Shown here piece after piece: positions 35,243 through 45,619 of a stretch of 64,000 nt of DNA; position 1 is the first letter of the stretch; each line of letters begins with the position of its first letter. The stretch is taken from the NCBI GenBank assembly GCA_036971475.1, contig JBAIZL010000001.1:135086692-135150691 (forward strand). The letters are read 5' to 3'. Origin of the DNA: Prosapia bicincta. Its lineage: Eukaryota > Arthropoda > Insecta > Hemiptera > Cercopidae. The notes beneath the pieces were generated by a model. It was given only the letters and a program-made list of their open reading frames with translations. It was not told where the DNA came from and did no database searches. The translations under genes were made by a program, and so were the position numbers.

Positions 35243-35995
35243 AGTACTTACTTTACTTTATCCAATGCCAGATCTTGGCTTCAGCCATTCTCCTCCTAGC
35301 CTCCCAGTAGAGACAATGCTGACTTCGGTCTTCCACATCTTGCAATGCTGTGCAATTCTGAAGATGTGGAGCGTCTATCTTTTGAAGGTTGCACAGAGGG
35401 CAAATATCTGAGGCTGCTAATTCTATTTTATATTGGCGGGCTTGTATATAGCCCAGGCCCGTAAGCATGATGAATCTGGCAACAGTTTCCACTCTAGGTA
35501 GGCTATGTGGTATTAGCCCTATGTGCGCCAGACGCCTCCATATCTTTCCAGTGCACATTTCTTTTTGGCTTTCCCTTGTTTTTTCATTGATAGTAGATTC
35601 AAGCAGGCTTCTTGCTGTCAATAGAGATATAGGATTGTCAGGCTGTGGCAAGGTGTTCCCTTTCTTCGCTAGCTTTTCTGCGCGTTCGTTTCCTTCAATA
35701 CCGACATGACTAGGGAGCCATTGCAGCACAATGTACCACCATTCTCCAATCATCCCCCTGCCAAGGCCTTTCGTCCATTCATTGTTTGCACACAGTCGGT
35801 GGAGCACATAGTCTAATTATGGCAGCTTATGGATCCACGAAGAACACAACTCTTGCCGACTTTCCGGAGATCGAACAAAGTTTTTCGGAAGCTTGTACTA
35901 TTGCCGAAATCTGACCATCTAGTTGTTGGCTAATTCTAACTGGGCAGCAACCCTCAAAGTGGTTGCTGTAAAATCCAGCACCAGAGGTAAACTTT
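35243..35995 (-). mobile_element. 5'-truncated LINE: RNase H and C-terminal zinc-finger-like tail
   Basis: On the minus strand from 35995, one frame reads SGAGFYSNHFEGCCPV and ARVVFFVDP, the first part of an RNase H domain. After a break, 35807-35253 reads LQWLPSHVGIEGNERAEKLA (last RNase H motif, with AE where AD is usual), then a helical region and DICPLCNLQKIDAPHLQNC (CxxC...H...C). It ends with GGATAAAGTAAAGTAAGTA, the same 3' terminus as the 41-45 kb element. The proteins are clearly diverged, so these are different subfamilies of one lineage. EN and RT are absent. Confidence 0.88.
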
Positions 35996-35999
35996 ACCG

Positions 36000-37620
36000 C
36001 TTACCTCATTTTGCATACAAATGTATAATTAAGTCTATAAATAAATATTTTAAATAATCATATGAGTGACATTCCATCACGAACAATAGATTTTCGGGTT
36101 GAGTACACTGGCCTCACTCATATGTACGTTTTACCAAACTGATCCCGCTCCAATGCGATACAAAAATGCACTTTTGGGTCATAAAATCTAATTTAGCGGT
36201 ATTGGAACTTAATTGCACTTTAAAACTTCAAACTTCGAAGTTTCAAGAAAAACGTTTTGATATTCTGTAAAAATATTTACAGTAAAAATACTTCCATAAA
36301 CTCTGATTCGGATTAAATAGGTAAACATTTATTAATCGAATTAAGTGGAAAGGGGTTCACTAGATACTTGGCCGAGCTTTTTTAGGAGTTCTGGCCGCGG
36401 TGTTCTGAAGTAAGGAAACTGGGCAGAGTTGTGTCTTGTTTCTGAGGAAGGTCTATTGGTAATCGAAATCTACATATGACTAGAATTTAAAATATTTGCT
36501 GTTAGGGGTGTTTTTGTTAATTATTTATTTAAAAAAGCATTTATTGTGTATTATTTCTTAGTTTATGTATACTATTTATTATTTCAGTTTATAGGCTTGG
36601 TCGAATTTCATCTACAGTTTTTCAGTGCTAAAATAGCGTAAATATTGTTTCCAGATGTTTAATTATTAACTTCCGGGAGATTTTACAGGGTCTGGTTAAA
36701 ACCCCCCCGTAATTGTCTTCTGTTCTGTTCATGGTGGGGCAAGACGGATATAATTTCAGAATAGGAGCAAGTTAAGTGTACGTTTGCTCATAGGGAATCA
36801 AAACCCTCACTAATGCGCCCTTTGTTTGCTCGAATTACCTCTTTTAGTGGATTCTATGTAATTTAAATCCTTCTCATATCACAAAACTATCCGATTTTTT
36901 CCTATAGGGAGTTATTATAATCATCTGCTTCAAAGTTGACCTTGGAAGAATTGATGTTTCCAAGGTAATTCTAATTTCCGATTATTTTAACCACCTGGTA
37001 ACTATTCTTATTACATTGGTTCCCCATGTCGTTCTATACAGGCTTACGTCATGGTCCCTACATACATTTACTACCATTTATTAATTTAACTCTGCTCATT
37101 CAATTCCTTTCAGCCGTAACTCGGCCGCGTATTGGGCGATAAAACATAAGTGTCGTATTTTATTTTATTTTACAAATAAAGTTTTTAGTTTAAAAATCAG
37201 ACTTTATGATGCAATAACCTAGGTAATGCTGGTTCGCAGGGTATATTAATACCCAAGCTATACATGACCTGAGCTTTAAAATATACCACCGTCGTATATT
37301 TCCCGTATACACCAACACAATGCTCCGCGTCATCAACTTTTGCCGTGTTTTACATTGTTATTAGACATTCTTTGTGGAAACTGTCGGTAGCAATATAATA
37401 TAATATATTACAGAAATTATAATTGATTCACAATAGAAATGAAACGTCAAGTCTGCGGTTGGAAGACAAGTATTATTAATATTGTTTTAAAAGCCTCGTA
37501 TTCGTGAGACGTTCGTCAGAAGTGAAGTTTTAAGTCATTTTAATTATGAAATAATATAATTAAAAACTCTAAGAAGCTTATAAGAATTTAATATAACCTT
37601 AAAAACTATTTTACAGTTTA
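36000..37620. other. No gene seen
   Basis: AT-rich sequence with no supported frame or RNA gene. A TCTGACGAACGTCTCACGAA stretch (minus strand) near 37500-37525 resembles a hammerhead but lacks GAAA. Confidence 0.4.
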
Positions 37621-37623
37621 TTT

Positions 37624-37886
37624 TCAATTCCTTCTATTAGCTCACACTCTCCTTATATATGTCTTGTACAAGTTTTCAGTCGTTAATAAAATATGTTTTT
37701 ATTTATCCAATCAAGTTCAAATACATGTTTTAAACCTATAATTGATGACAATTGATTTTAATACAGTTTTTTTTTCAAATATTTATTCAATAATTAAATT
37801 ATAAACATTTGCAAGGTGTAGGTTGGATTCGAACTGAGTATCTTTATGTTCGCTGTCCAGCCGTTTGGCACTAAGCCAACTTTCTC
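37624..37886 (-). mobile_element. tRNA-derived SINE, best copy
   Basis: On the minus strand the head has an A-box-like TTGGCTTAGTGCC (about 37880-37868) and a good B box AGTTCGAATCC (about 37835-37825), spaced as in a tRNA. The AT-rich body includes TTGAACTTGATTGGATAAAT and TTGTACAAGACATATATAAG, and the tail is GGAGAGTGTGAGCTAATAGA followed by AGGAATTGA. Pol III transcription is implied by the boxes. No LINE with this tail is present in the window. Confidence 0.85.
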
Positions 37887-37984
37887 ATATTCAATTCATA
37901 AAATATGGTAATACATTGTCTGTAGTATAATAAATTAACAAATTTATTTCAAAATATAAGAATTGTTTTAATGTATATATGTTT

Positions 37985-38030
37985 CAAAGCTTTTTGCTGA
38001 TAAGTGTATTAGCATCTTCAAAAAAAATAT
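37985..38030 (-). ncRNA. Decayed hammerhead, type E
   Basis: The minus strand reads TTGAAGATGCTAATACACTT then ATCAGCAAAAAGCTTTGA. It aligns with the 54.5 kb type E ribozyme, but C3 is T and the GAAA has become AAAA, so it should be inactive. A second 3'-half copy (GCGAAAAGCTTTGA) lies on the plus strand at about 38131. Confidence 0.5.
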
Positions 38031-38189
38031 AATAAACATTTTTTTACAAAACTTATCTCTTACAATAGTTAATTACTGTAGAACATTGGTAATCGTTATT
38101 TTCCCTAAAGATCCTATTATTTTTTTGTAGCGAAAAGCTTTGAAAAATATTTAAATTTAAGTAATTTCCGTATTTTAATAATTGTTTTC

Positions 38190-38250
<61 letters not shown>

Positions 38251-38277
38251 CTTTGCAACACTGTTTTCTTGCATTCA

Positions 38278-38338
<61 letters not shown>

Positions 38339-38360
38339 TTATTTATTTATTTATTTATTA
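38190..38360. repeat. Two TA microsatellites and an ATTT tract
   Basis: TA at 38190-38247 and 38281-38334, separated by a 33-bp unique segment, then about six ATTT units to 38358. Confidence 0.97.
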
Positions 38361-38439
38361 TATATATATTTAATATATATTTATATGTGGATAGTAACAA
38401 ATTTAAATGAAGGACAATTTTCTATTCCAAGTGGTGAAA

Positions 38440-39400
38440 TGTTTTAAACATGGTGAAGACAGTGTAAAGCGTAGAAATATATTAACGCGACTGTCGCAGG
38501 CAGCGCCGGACAACGGATGCAAATGAGACGCCGTTGCTTGGAACATCACGGGCTGATGTGTAACGATCAGGAGTGAACAATTTATTGGTTGCGCAGCGGG
38601 GTGCGGATGTCAGCGAGAACACGATCAGAAGGAATGACTAACAAGTTAACCGTGCTGCGTAAACAGAATGCTAATGAGATGCCGCTGCTTGCAACATTGC
38701 TGGCATGTTATCACTTCACTGATAACAGTTTTACATTATAGAAATTAGTTTAGTTGCTATATTTTTATTTATAGTCGAATTTAAAAGTTGATAGTGTACC
38801 TTTATTTTACGAAGCCCCCTTTTCTAAATTAGAGTACAATTATTTTCGGACTTGATTGTAGAAAAAAACTCGATAATATATTTTTCACTTTTCTTCGACA
38901 TGAATAGATCTGAAGAGGGTAGCCTTCAAATGTCCAGGGAGACAACAGACCAAGGTATACGCAACGTTCGAATGACCGAGGTACGCGATGTTCAACTATT
39001 CAAGATGCACAACGTTCACTGAAGACAGTAAAGAAGGCCAGAAAAATTCCTTTTAGCGGAATCTATATCTGGACACTTCAAGTAAAAACTCCATATTCTA
39101 AACGGTCACTGAAAATAATTAATTGTAAATTAGAATAGAAAGTAAAAGAGGTTTGTAAATGTTAGTGCAAGATGAGTTTTCGCAACGATTTGTTGCGCAA
39201 AGAAGCGTATTAACCGTCAGTAAGCGGGTAATAAAAGATGCCTTAAAATATGTCCGTAAAAGAAGCGAAGTAGGTACTAACAGCTAGCCCTTTGTAAACC
39301 AAAAACTGATCCGGTAAGAATAGATCTAGGGAAGAAAACGTACCTATGTATAAGTAGAAATCGTTTTTTGTCTTAAGTAATTGAGTATCTGCGTGAAATG
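38440..39400. repeat. Weak direct duplication around 38505-38555 and 38665-38710; otherwise no gene
   Basis: AACGGATGCAAATGAGACGC with CGTTGCTTGGAACAT, and AACAGAATGCTAATGAGATG with CCGCTGCTTGCAACAT, are about 155 bp apart and about 80 percent alike by eye. No coding frame was recognised. Confidence 0.45.
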
Positions 39401-39404
39401 TTTT

Positions 39405-39620
39405 AACTTAATTTCTGACGCGTTCTGAAACAATAGTTTCATTGTTGAAGCCAACCTACTATGGCAATTGGAGTAGCGAGATGCCTTCGTCAACGGAACG
39501 ATTATTTCTGAACGCGTCAGCAATGAAGTTGAAAGTTTTCATTCAGTTACTCAATAATTACGTATAATTTATTCAGTGAATTGAGGATGATTACAAGCAA
39601 ACTTTTAAGTGCCCGTGTCT
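39405..39620. repeat. Foldback relic of a PLE-like terminal repeat (family G)
   Basis: TTTCTGACGCGTTCTGAAAC near 39412 and, inverted, TTTCTGAACGCGTCAGCAAT near 39505 form a foldback enclosing GTTGAAGCC...GCCTTCGTCAAC. Each arm carries a GAACGCGTC-type hammerhead 3' half, but no intact core is seen. The flank 39535-39610 matches 62690-62765. Confidence 0.45.
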
Positions 39621-39624
39621 AGAG

Positions 39625-41015
39625 TTAGCTAGTCTCGTCATAAGTGTAAAAATAAATATAATTCTCTAGTGAACTCGTGTGTGTTTAGTTAAAGGAATAT
39701 CCTTCTGGTTACCAAACGGGGGTTGAAATTTCGGGGTTTGATTGAAGACAATTTGTAAACGTTCTGTCTCAATTGGTAACGCTCCCAGAATTAATACCTA
39801 AGTAAGGTTATTGACATCCCCTTATTGTGACTCAATTTAACCCCAAGGTAATATTTTTAAAACCCCTCAAAGCAAATATAATGTCATTTTACGCCATTTT
39901 AACACTAAAAAATAAACACAAGTTGAGAAAGTAAATAAATTAAATTTCTTCCCAACTTAATTTTTTTCCAAATTTAAAGAGCACTGAAATAAAAATAATT
40001 TTAATGACGCATTTATTTAGTTAGTATTTATTTAGAAATCACGTTTACAGCTTGTAAACAATAACAAGGCTATATATCAAGAAGTCTTTTTTAACTTTTA
40101 TTTTAATAATATACATTTCTATAAAGAAACCTTGGATCTCCAAGACTATTTGAAAGTTGGTTAAGAACTTTATCCTTTGTTACAATGATTCTCTCCTGAA
40201 TATAAGTCATAGTACATTAAGGCGCTCCTCGGAAGTTTATTCCTCAAATATACGACCATCTCCATACGAAGTTATGCACATTGAAGTTTTTTACATACAT
40301 CGTATGCGCATATTTATAACTTCTCTTAGTATAGCAACTCGTTTCATATGAAAACTATCTGGAAGTTATAATATTTGAATTTATTTATATAGTTTAAAAT
40401 TGATATAAAATTGTGAACTGAAATAAATGTTTAGCATATAAAAGGTTTTGAAATACTTTAAAATTATTCCAGAGGGGATCCCCTATAGAGTCCCTTTGTG
40501 CCTCTGAGTAAAACTAAAAGGCTATGAAACAGTGTGGCTATAGAAGTACCCATTTGTTTCAATTGATCCATCACGGGCCGCCTTGTAAATGCCTTCTATC
40601 TTACATCGATTTGGTCAAACGTTGTGCACATTATTTAATTTTGGTCAAGTAATCCGTTTCCCTAAACTGGACGCTAGTAATGTTTTTCCGAGTGTAATGA
40701 AAGTTTTTCTGTCAGTTTTATGACACTTAAGAAATAACGCAAGTCCTCTAGCTGAAACACGTTTCTTTCGTTTAAAATGTATTATTTTCGACAGAAACGC
40801 CACCAAAAGTAACAAAAACAGAAGAAGAACAGTGTAATTCATGCTTTATTAATTTCAATTATTCTGTATATACCAAGCACTACCTTCGAACCTTCAACAC
40901 TTTAGCAACGCTATGTGCTATGTCATGAAATAGAAATTCTATGTGCTATGTCATGAAATCCTACAGAAATAGAAAGCGTTGCAGGATTGTCTTGTTGATG
41001 ACACTCAAATGTGAC
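39625..41015. other. No gene seen
   Basis: AT-rich. Frames of 64-65 codons have no recognisable motifs. A 26-bp direct repeat (TTCTATGTGCTATGTCATGA and similar) lies at about 40912-40960. Confidence 0.4.
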
Positions 41016-41018
41016 TTT

Positions 41019-41188
<170 letters not shown>

Positions 41189-41235
41189 GGGGTGAAGTTG
41201 ATCGCCTGCACGTGGTGCCCCCTGCTCTCGACTGA

Positions 41236-41877
41236 ACGATCAACAGTCTGCGCTATACTCGAGCAGACCACAAGAGCAATAAAGATAAAGATAAACAAAA
41301 TTTTTACAAACGGCCTCTTCAGGGCCCTGACGACGGCCTGAAGCTAACCTTTTGGAATGCCGGAGGCCTAAACCAATCCAAATTATTAGAATTAAAACAT
41401 ATTATTTTAACTTTTGACGCGGACATCTTTATAATTGTCGAAGCTGGTGCATGCACTGACAACACTGTGTTTTGCCAAGTCCCAGGATATTCTCTCGTAA
41501 CTCTGAAAAGAGCACGTCCTGTTGCCTCTGGAATTCTTGCCGGTGTGAAAAATACAGTCATTGCTGAACATCAAATTATACATGAAATGACCGACGACGA
41601 TAAGTCAGAGATAATACTTTTTAAGGCTTGGAAGCAGACAAAAATGTACAAAGTCTATGGACTCTACAATCCACCACTAAATAGACCAAGTCTTGAAAAC
41701 AGCATTCTGGGTATTTGTGCAAAGACAATCATCACGGGAGATTTCAACGCACCATCATTAAGATGGGATTATGATAGAACAACCGCAGTAGGGAGATCTA
41801 TAGAGGACTTCGTTGACGAAAACCACCTCCACGTCCAACACAGCGACCCAACGTTTTGTCCTACATCGGCTCATTGA
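41236..41877 (+). pseudogene. LINE endonuclease domain, N-terminal part
   Basis: The frame is open from 41236 without an early ATG (first at 41467). At 41341 it reads KLTFWNAGGLNQSKLLELK (EN start with the Asn of WNxxG), then ADIFIIVEAGAC with the catalytic Glu, then IYKP-like GLYNPPLN and the GDFNAPSLRWD motif. It stops at 41877 after a frameshift near 41853. The family nicks target DNA to prime reverse transcription. Confidence 0.9.
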
Positions 41878-42611
41878 CCAGACCGGATCTTACGCTGCTC
41901 CACCCTGATCTGATGACACGTACCACCATAGAACTGAAAGACCCAGCTAGGGGCTGCGGACACCTTTTAATTAACATCACTGTCGCACAGACCCGACGAC
42001 CTACAGCACCTAAGAGAAAACCAAGGTGGAATTTCAAGAAAGCCAACTGGACAAAGTTTAAATTGCTCTCCGATGACCTAATAACGGGGGATCTCATTAC
42101 AGATTGCCCTGACAAATCTATAAAGGCCGTAGCATCCACTATACTTAAATGCGCCCAATCAACTGTGCCTCAAGGACAAGTGAAAAAGCACAGACCTTTC
42201 TGGTCAGCGAAACTCTCCATCCTGAAAAAGAAACGAAATGACGCCAGGAAAGCTGCTGAAGTTGAAAAGACAAGAGATAGTTGTGTAGAAGTGCGACGAG
42301 CGCAAGCGGCCCTCCAACGGGAAATTAAACAAAGCAAGCGACAAGCATACAGAACCTTTGTCAGCCGGTTGGACTATAAAAAAGATGGAATAAAAGCACA
42401 TCGTTTCCTGTCAAGTCTAAATAATCAACAAGTAACTGAGTCTGCAGAACCTATAGTATACCACGGCAAACACATCCATGACCCCAAAAAGGTATCAAAC
42501 GCTTTCTGCCAACACTACGCCAACGTTGGAAAATTAAAGATTCCTAAGCTCCAGAAAAATGAAAGTATCGACACACTACATGTCTATCAGAGGAGGAAAA
42601 TCAGGTCATGA
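41856..42611 (+). pseudogene. LINE endonuclease end and linker to RT
   Basis: Continues the endonuclease in a new frame: SYIGSLTRPDLTLLHPDL (the TPTFxSxIGSxPDLTL motif) and GCGHLLINI (the SDH-like motif). A lysine/arginine-rich linker follows, including RPFWSAKLSILKKKRNDARK, typical of the region between EN and RT. It ends at 42611, four bases past the start of the RT frame, marking a second frameshift. Confidence 0.88.
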
Positions 42612-43921
42612 ACGGAAACTTCTCCCTTGCAGAACTAAAGGTAGCTTTATATACTCTAAAGTCAGGAAAATCAGCTGGACCAGACTCCATATTCCCAGAG
42701 TTCCTGTTACATCTTGGGACATCCGCCCAGAAAACTCTCTTGAAGCTTATGAACCTAACTCTGAATAAATTCATCCCTGACCTGTGGCGCAAAGCTGAAA
42801 TCATTCCTATCCTTAAAAAAGGAAAGCCTCCATGCAAAGTAAAAAGCTACAGACCCATTTCCCTAACGAGCTGCTGCTGCAAGCTAGCCGAGCGAATGAT
42901 TGTCAATCGTCTGAGTCCCTTTCTAGAGAGGACCGGTGCCCTGTCAGATGAGCAAGCTGCCTTTAGGAAACACCGTGGCACTATGGACCAAGTTGTGAAG
43001 CTCGTTCAAGCAGTGAAGGATGGCTTTCATAGAAAAATGTCGACTGTGGCAGTCTTTGTAGACTTTAAGGAAGCCTATGACAGAATATGGAGGAAGCTTC
43101 TGTTGCACAAACTCCAAAAATTAGGAATAACTGGAAAACTCTTAGGATGGGTGAAGTCCTTTCTGGCACAGAGGCATGTTCGAGTCCGTTTCCGAGACAC
43201 AATTTCGTCGTTTAAACAGCAACGCAACGGCCTACCGCAGGGAGCAGTACTCAGCTGTATCCTTTTCAATATTATGATAAACGACCTCTTAAAAATAGTA
43301 AAAGAAGTACCGGGCATATCAACCTTACTTTTTGCGGACGACCTTGTCTTTTGGGCTTCAAGCGGGACTCCTTCGAACCTGGAAGAAACTATAAATCGAA
43401 CCCTTAGCAGAGTTGCTGACTGGGCCAACTACAACCAAATGGTAGTTAGTGAGAGAAAGACTGTTTTCACTCTATTCACCCTTTCAACTAAGCCGCCAAA
43501 ACTGAGGATCAAGTTAAACAACAAAACATTAAACCATGAAGATACTCCACGATATCTTGGCATCACGTTAGACAGGAAGCTAAACTTTGCAAATCATATT
43601 GAGGCAACAGCCGAAAAAGCCACCAACAGAAGCAAACTGCTGAAGAGATTAACAGCAACTACATGGGGTGCTACCCAGGATGTTCTAAATTCAACGTACC
43701 GGACCTATGTACGACCAACAATGGAGTATGGAGGAGAGGTGCTCAACCTGGCCAGCTCAAATTGCCTAGAGAAGCTAGACAAGGTTCAAAATAATAACAT
43801 GAGGCTCATAACTGGAGGAGGTAAATCGACTCCAATACTAGCTATGGAGATCCAAACAGGACTGGAACCCTTGGAAGTCAGAAGAGACAAATGTCTCCTA
43901 AAATTCTGGGGAAAAAAATAA
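42608..43921 (+). pseudogene. LINE reverse transcriptase domain
   Basis: A 437-codon open frame with all RT blocks in order: LKSGKSAGPDSIFPEFLLH, YRPISLTSCCCKLAERMI, QAAFRKHRGTMDQV, motif A AVFVDFKEAYDRI (Asp152), RNGLPQGAVLSCILFNIMIN, motif C LLFADDLVFWA (Asp244, Asp245), LGITLDRKLNFANH, and a thumb region. The catalytic triad is intact. It ends prematurely at 43921 (LLKFWGKK then stop), where the frame shifts toward RNase H. The ATG at 42608 is only a chance start; the domain is part of a longer ORF2. Confidence 0.95.
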
Positions 43922-43924
43922 AAG

Positions 43925-44699
43925 AACAAATAGAAAGTCTTGGGAAACATATAAAGCTGCCACTTCCCGCCTCAGAACTCAGATTACTCCAGTAATCAAA
44001 GCTCTACAGCTGGAACAAAAATATAACCTTTTCCTTCATGCAGAAGCTGCCCCATTAAATCAACACAATCGAGTCTTTGACAACCTACCTCCAGTTTTTC
44101 TAAACCTTGTTGACCAGGTGAAACCAAAGTCACAGGCTATGGGTATTGAACTCAGGAAAGCAACATTAATGACCATCAACGAACGATTCCCTGAAAGTGA
44201 CTGGCTTCATATTTACACAGATGGATCTTCAAACCCTTCAAGTGGAGAAACTGGAGCAGGATATTTTTCAAAATTATTTCAGGGCTCGGTAGCTGTGGGC
44301 CTCTGCTGCAGCAATTTTGATGGTGAGGTTGTGGCCATAGGAGAAGCATCATCATGCGTCATGCGACTTTCGCCGCGGCAGGTTGTATTCCTGATTGATT
44401 CACAATCAGCGATTTTGGCAGTTTCCTCTAACACACCAACTGACTGCACCTTGACAGTGTCGTGCAGAGAAAAAATGCAACTATGTCAAGAGGCAGGCTT
44501 CAGAATTGCGCTCCAGTGGATTCCCAGCCACGTTGGCACAACAGGGAACGAAAAAGCTGACAACCTCGCCAAGAGTGGGTGCCGTCTACCACAGCCACAA
44601 ATCAAAATATCACTGGGCTCTGCTTACACCAGGATCCACGCAGCAGCTAAGACGTACTTGAAAAAATCAGAAGAAAACCTGGCTGTTGGAAAGAGATAG
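43925..44699 (+). pseudogene. LINE RNase H domain
   Basis: The frame before the ATG at 44118 already reads NLFLHAEAAPLNQHNRVFDN. RNase H motifs follow: WLHIYTDGSSN (Asp35 counted from the ATG), FDGEVVAIGEA (Glu70), VFLIDSQSAI (Asp94) and LQWIPSHVGTTGNEKADNLA. The D-E-D-D set is therefore present. The frame stops at 44699 (AVGKR then TAG), short of the C-terminal tail. Confidence 0.92.
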
Positions 44700-44986
44700 C
44701 AAGAACTTTGCACCAACCCCATTCCAAAAAACCTGCCTCGACCTATCAGTGTTGCGCTGTTCCGTCTAACCACGGGACACGACTACCTTCAGGCGCACCT
44801 TCATCGCATTGGGCTGGCGGACCCGGATCGGTGCCCCTTGTGCCAAACGGGAAAGATGGATGGAGACCATCTTCCTGCCTGCCCACAGCTCGAAGCATAC
44901 AATAGCGACCCAAAAACCAGACTCTCCAAGCTCTACTGGTCTGCACGATGCCAAATGGTCGAGTTACCAAGGGCAGGCGTTGGATA
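44700..44986 (+). pseudogene. LINE C-terminal zinc-finger-like tail
   Basis: Past the stop, another frame reads RPISVALFRLTTGHDYLQAH, LHRIGLADPDRCPLCQTG, DHLPACPQL and RLSKLYWSARCQMVELP. The CPLC...H...C spacing is the common tail after RNase H in insect LINEs. It ends just before the GGATAAAGTAAAGTAAG terminus. Confidence 0.85.
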
Positions 44987-44997
44987 AAGTAAAGTAA

Positions 44998-45031
<34 letters not shown>

Positions 45032-45050
45032 TTACTTTACGTTATCCACT
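44980..45050. repeat. TA tract between inverted LINE 3' ends
   Basis: TTGGATAAAGTAAAGTAAGT at 44980-44999, a TA tract to about 45031, then CTTACTTTACGTTATCCA at 45031-45048, which is the LINE terminus inverted with two mismatches. Together they form a hairpin-capable palindrome. Confidence 0.8.
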
Positions 45051-45139
45051 CAATTAACTTTTATCAAGTTTAAATACATTTTTTTAAGTTGTAGGGGGTG
45101 AAACTTGATGTTAACACAGTTTTTTCAAATATAAATTAT

Positions 45140-45335
45140 TAAACTCTTGAATTTTGTAGTCCAATACGTTCGGTGAGTATTAATTAATCACTTTAACATT
45201 AGTTTATGATTATCCAAACCTTACATTTTGTAAATTTGTGAAAGCTTACTGAGACAGAACATTTTCGATCGCTAAGTGGCGATCTTCATCAGTGTCTAAT
45301 TTTGTAGTCCATTACGTTCGGTAAATCTTAATTCC
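45140..45335 (-). mobile_element. PLE family A terminal repeat with partial second copy
   Basis: TTGAATTTTGTAGTCCAATA near 45148 and ATTTTGTAGTCCATTACG near 45299 are two starts of the same repeat, separated by the hammerhead, so this is a pLTR followed by the beginning of another in the same orientation. It matches 19405-19560. No coding part is present. Confidence 0.75.
45250..45298 (-). ncRNA. Hammerhead ribozyme, type A, second copy
   Basis: Stem I AGACA/TGTCT, core CTGATGA (45292-45286), one extra A, stem II GATCGC/GCGATC (6 bp), GAA, stem III AATGTT (one G-T pair in place of the AACGTT palindrome), C before cleavage. Core bases are intact; stem III is weaker than at 19.5 kb. Confidence 0.8.
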
Positions 45336-45619
45336 CTATGTTATCATTTAATGTCACCATTAAATCACAATTTTAAAGTGATGAATGAATTATTAATTAA
45401 ATTTAATGAATTAATTTTAGTTTTTTATGCAAGTAAAACTTTTCCCAAAAGAGGCATGGTGTGCAATATAGTTATTTCGTTTCATTTAACTTAAAATAAG
45501 TGATAACATATTATTTCATAAACAGCTGATTTTATGTTATAGATTGTGTGGTAGAACAGTTGTTTTAGCGCATAGGTAATGTTACTTCATTTATAATTGT
45601 AACAGTTGAGCCTTTTTTC

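Larger units (their letters stand above)
45055..45610 (-). mobile_element. SINE-like repeat, head type 2, split by a PLE terminal repeat
   Basis: Body piece TTTATCAAGTTTAAATACAT to TTTTTTCAAATATAAATTATT (about 45061-45140), then PLE family A pLTR (45140-45335), then the head with GGTGTGCAATATAGTTATTT, TAAACAGCTGATTTTATG and TTGTGTGGTAGAACAGTTG. The order of sequences shows the PLE piece entered the SINE-like repeat. Confidence 0.65.

Noticed and set aside
37500..37525. Hammerhead on the minus strand (CTGACGAACGTCTCACGAA)
   Set aside because: Lacks GAAA and a usable stem III; probably chance or a much-decayed pLTR.
37815..37886. tRNA gene
   Set aside because: A and B boxes are present, but the cloverleaf is degraded and the head is fused to a repeated SINE body and tail.
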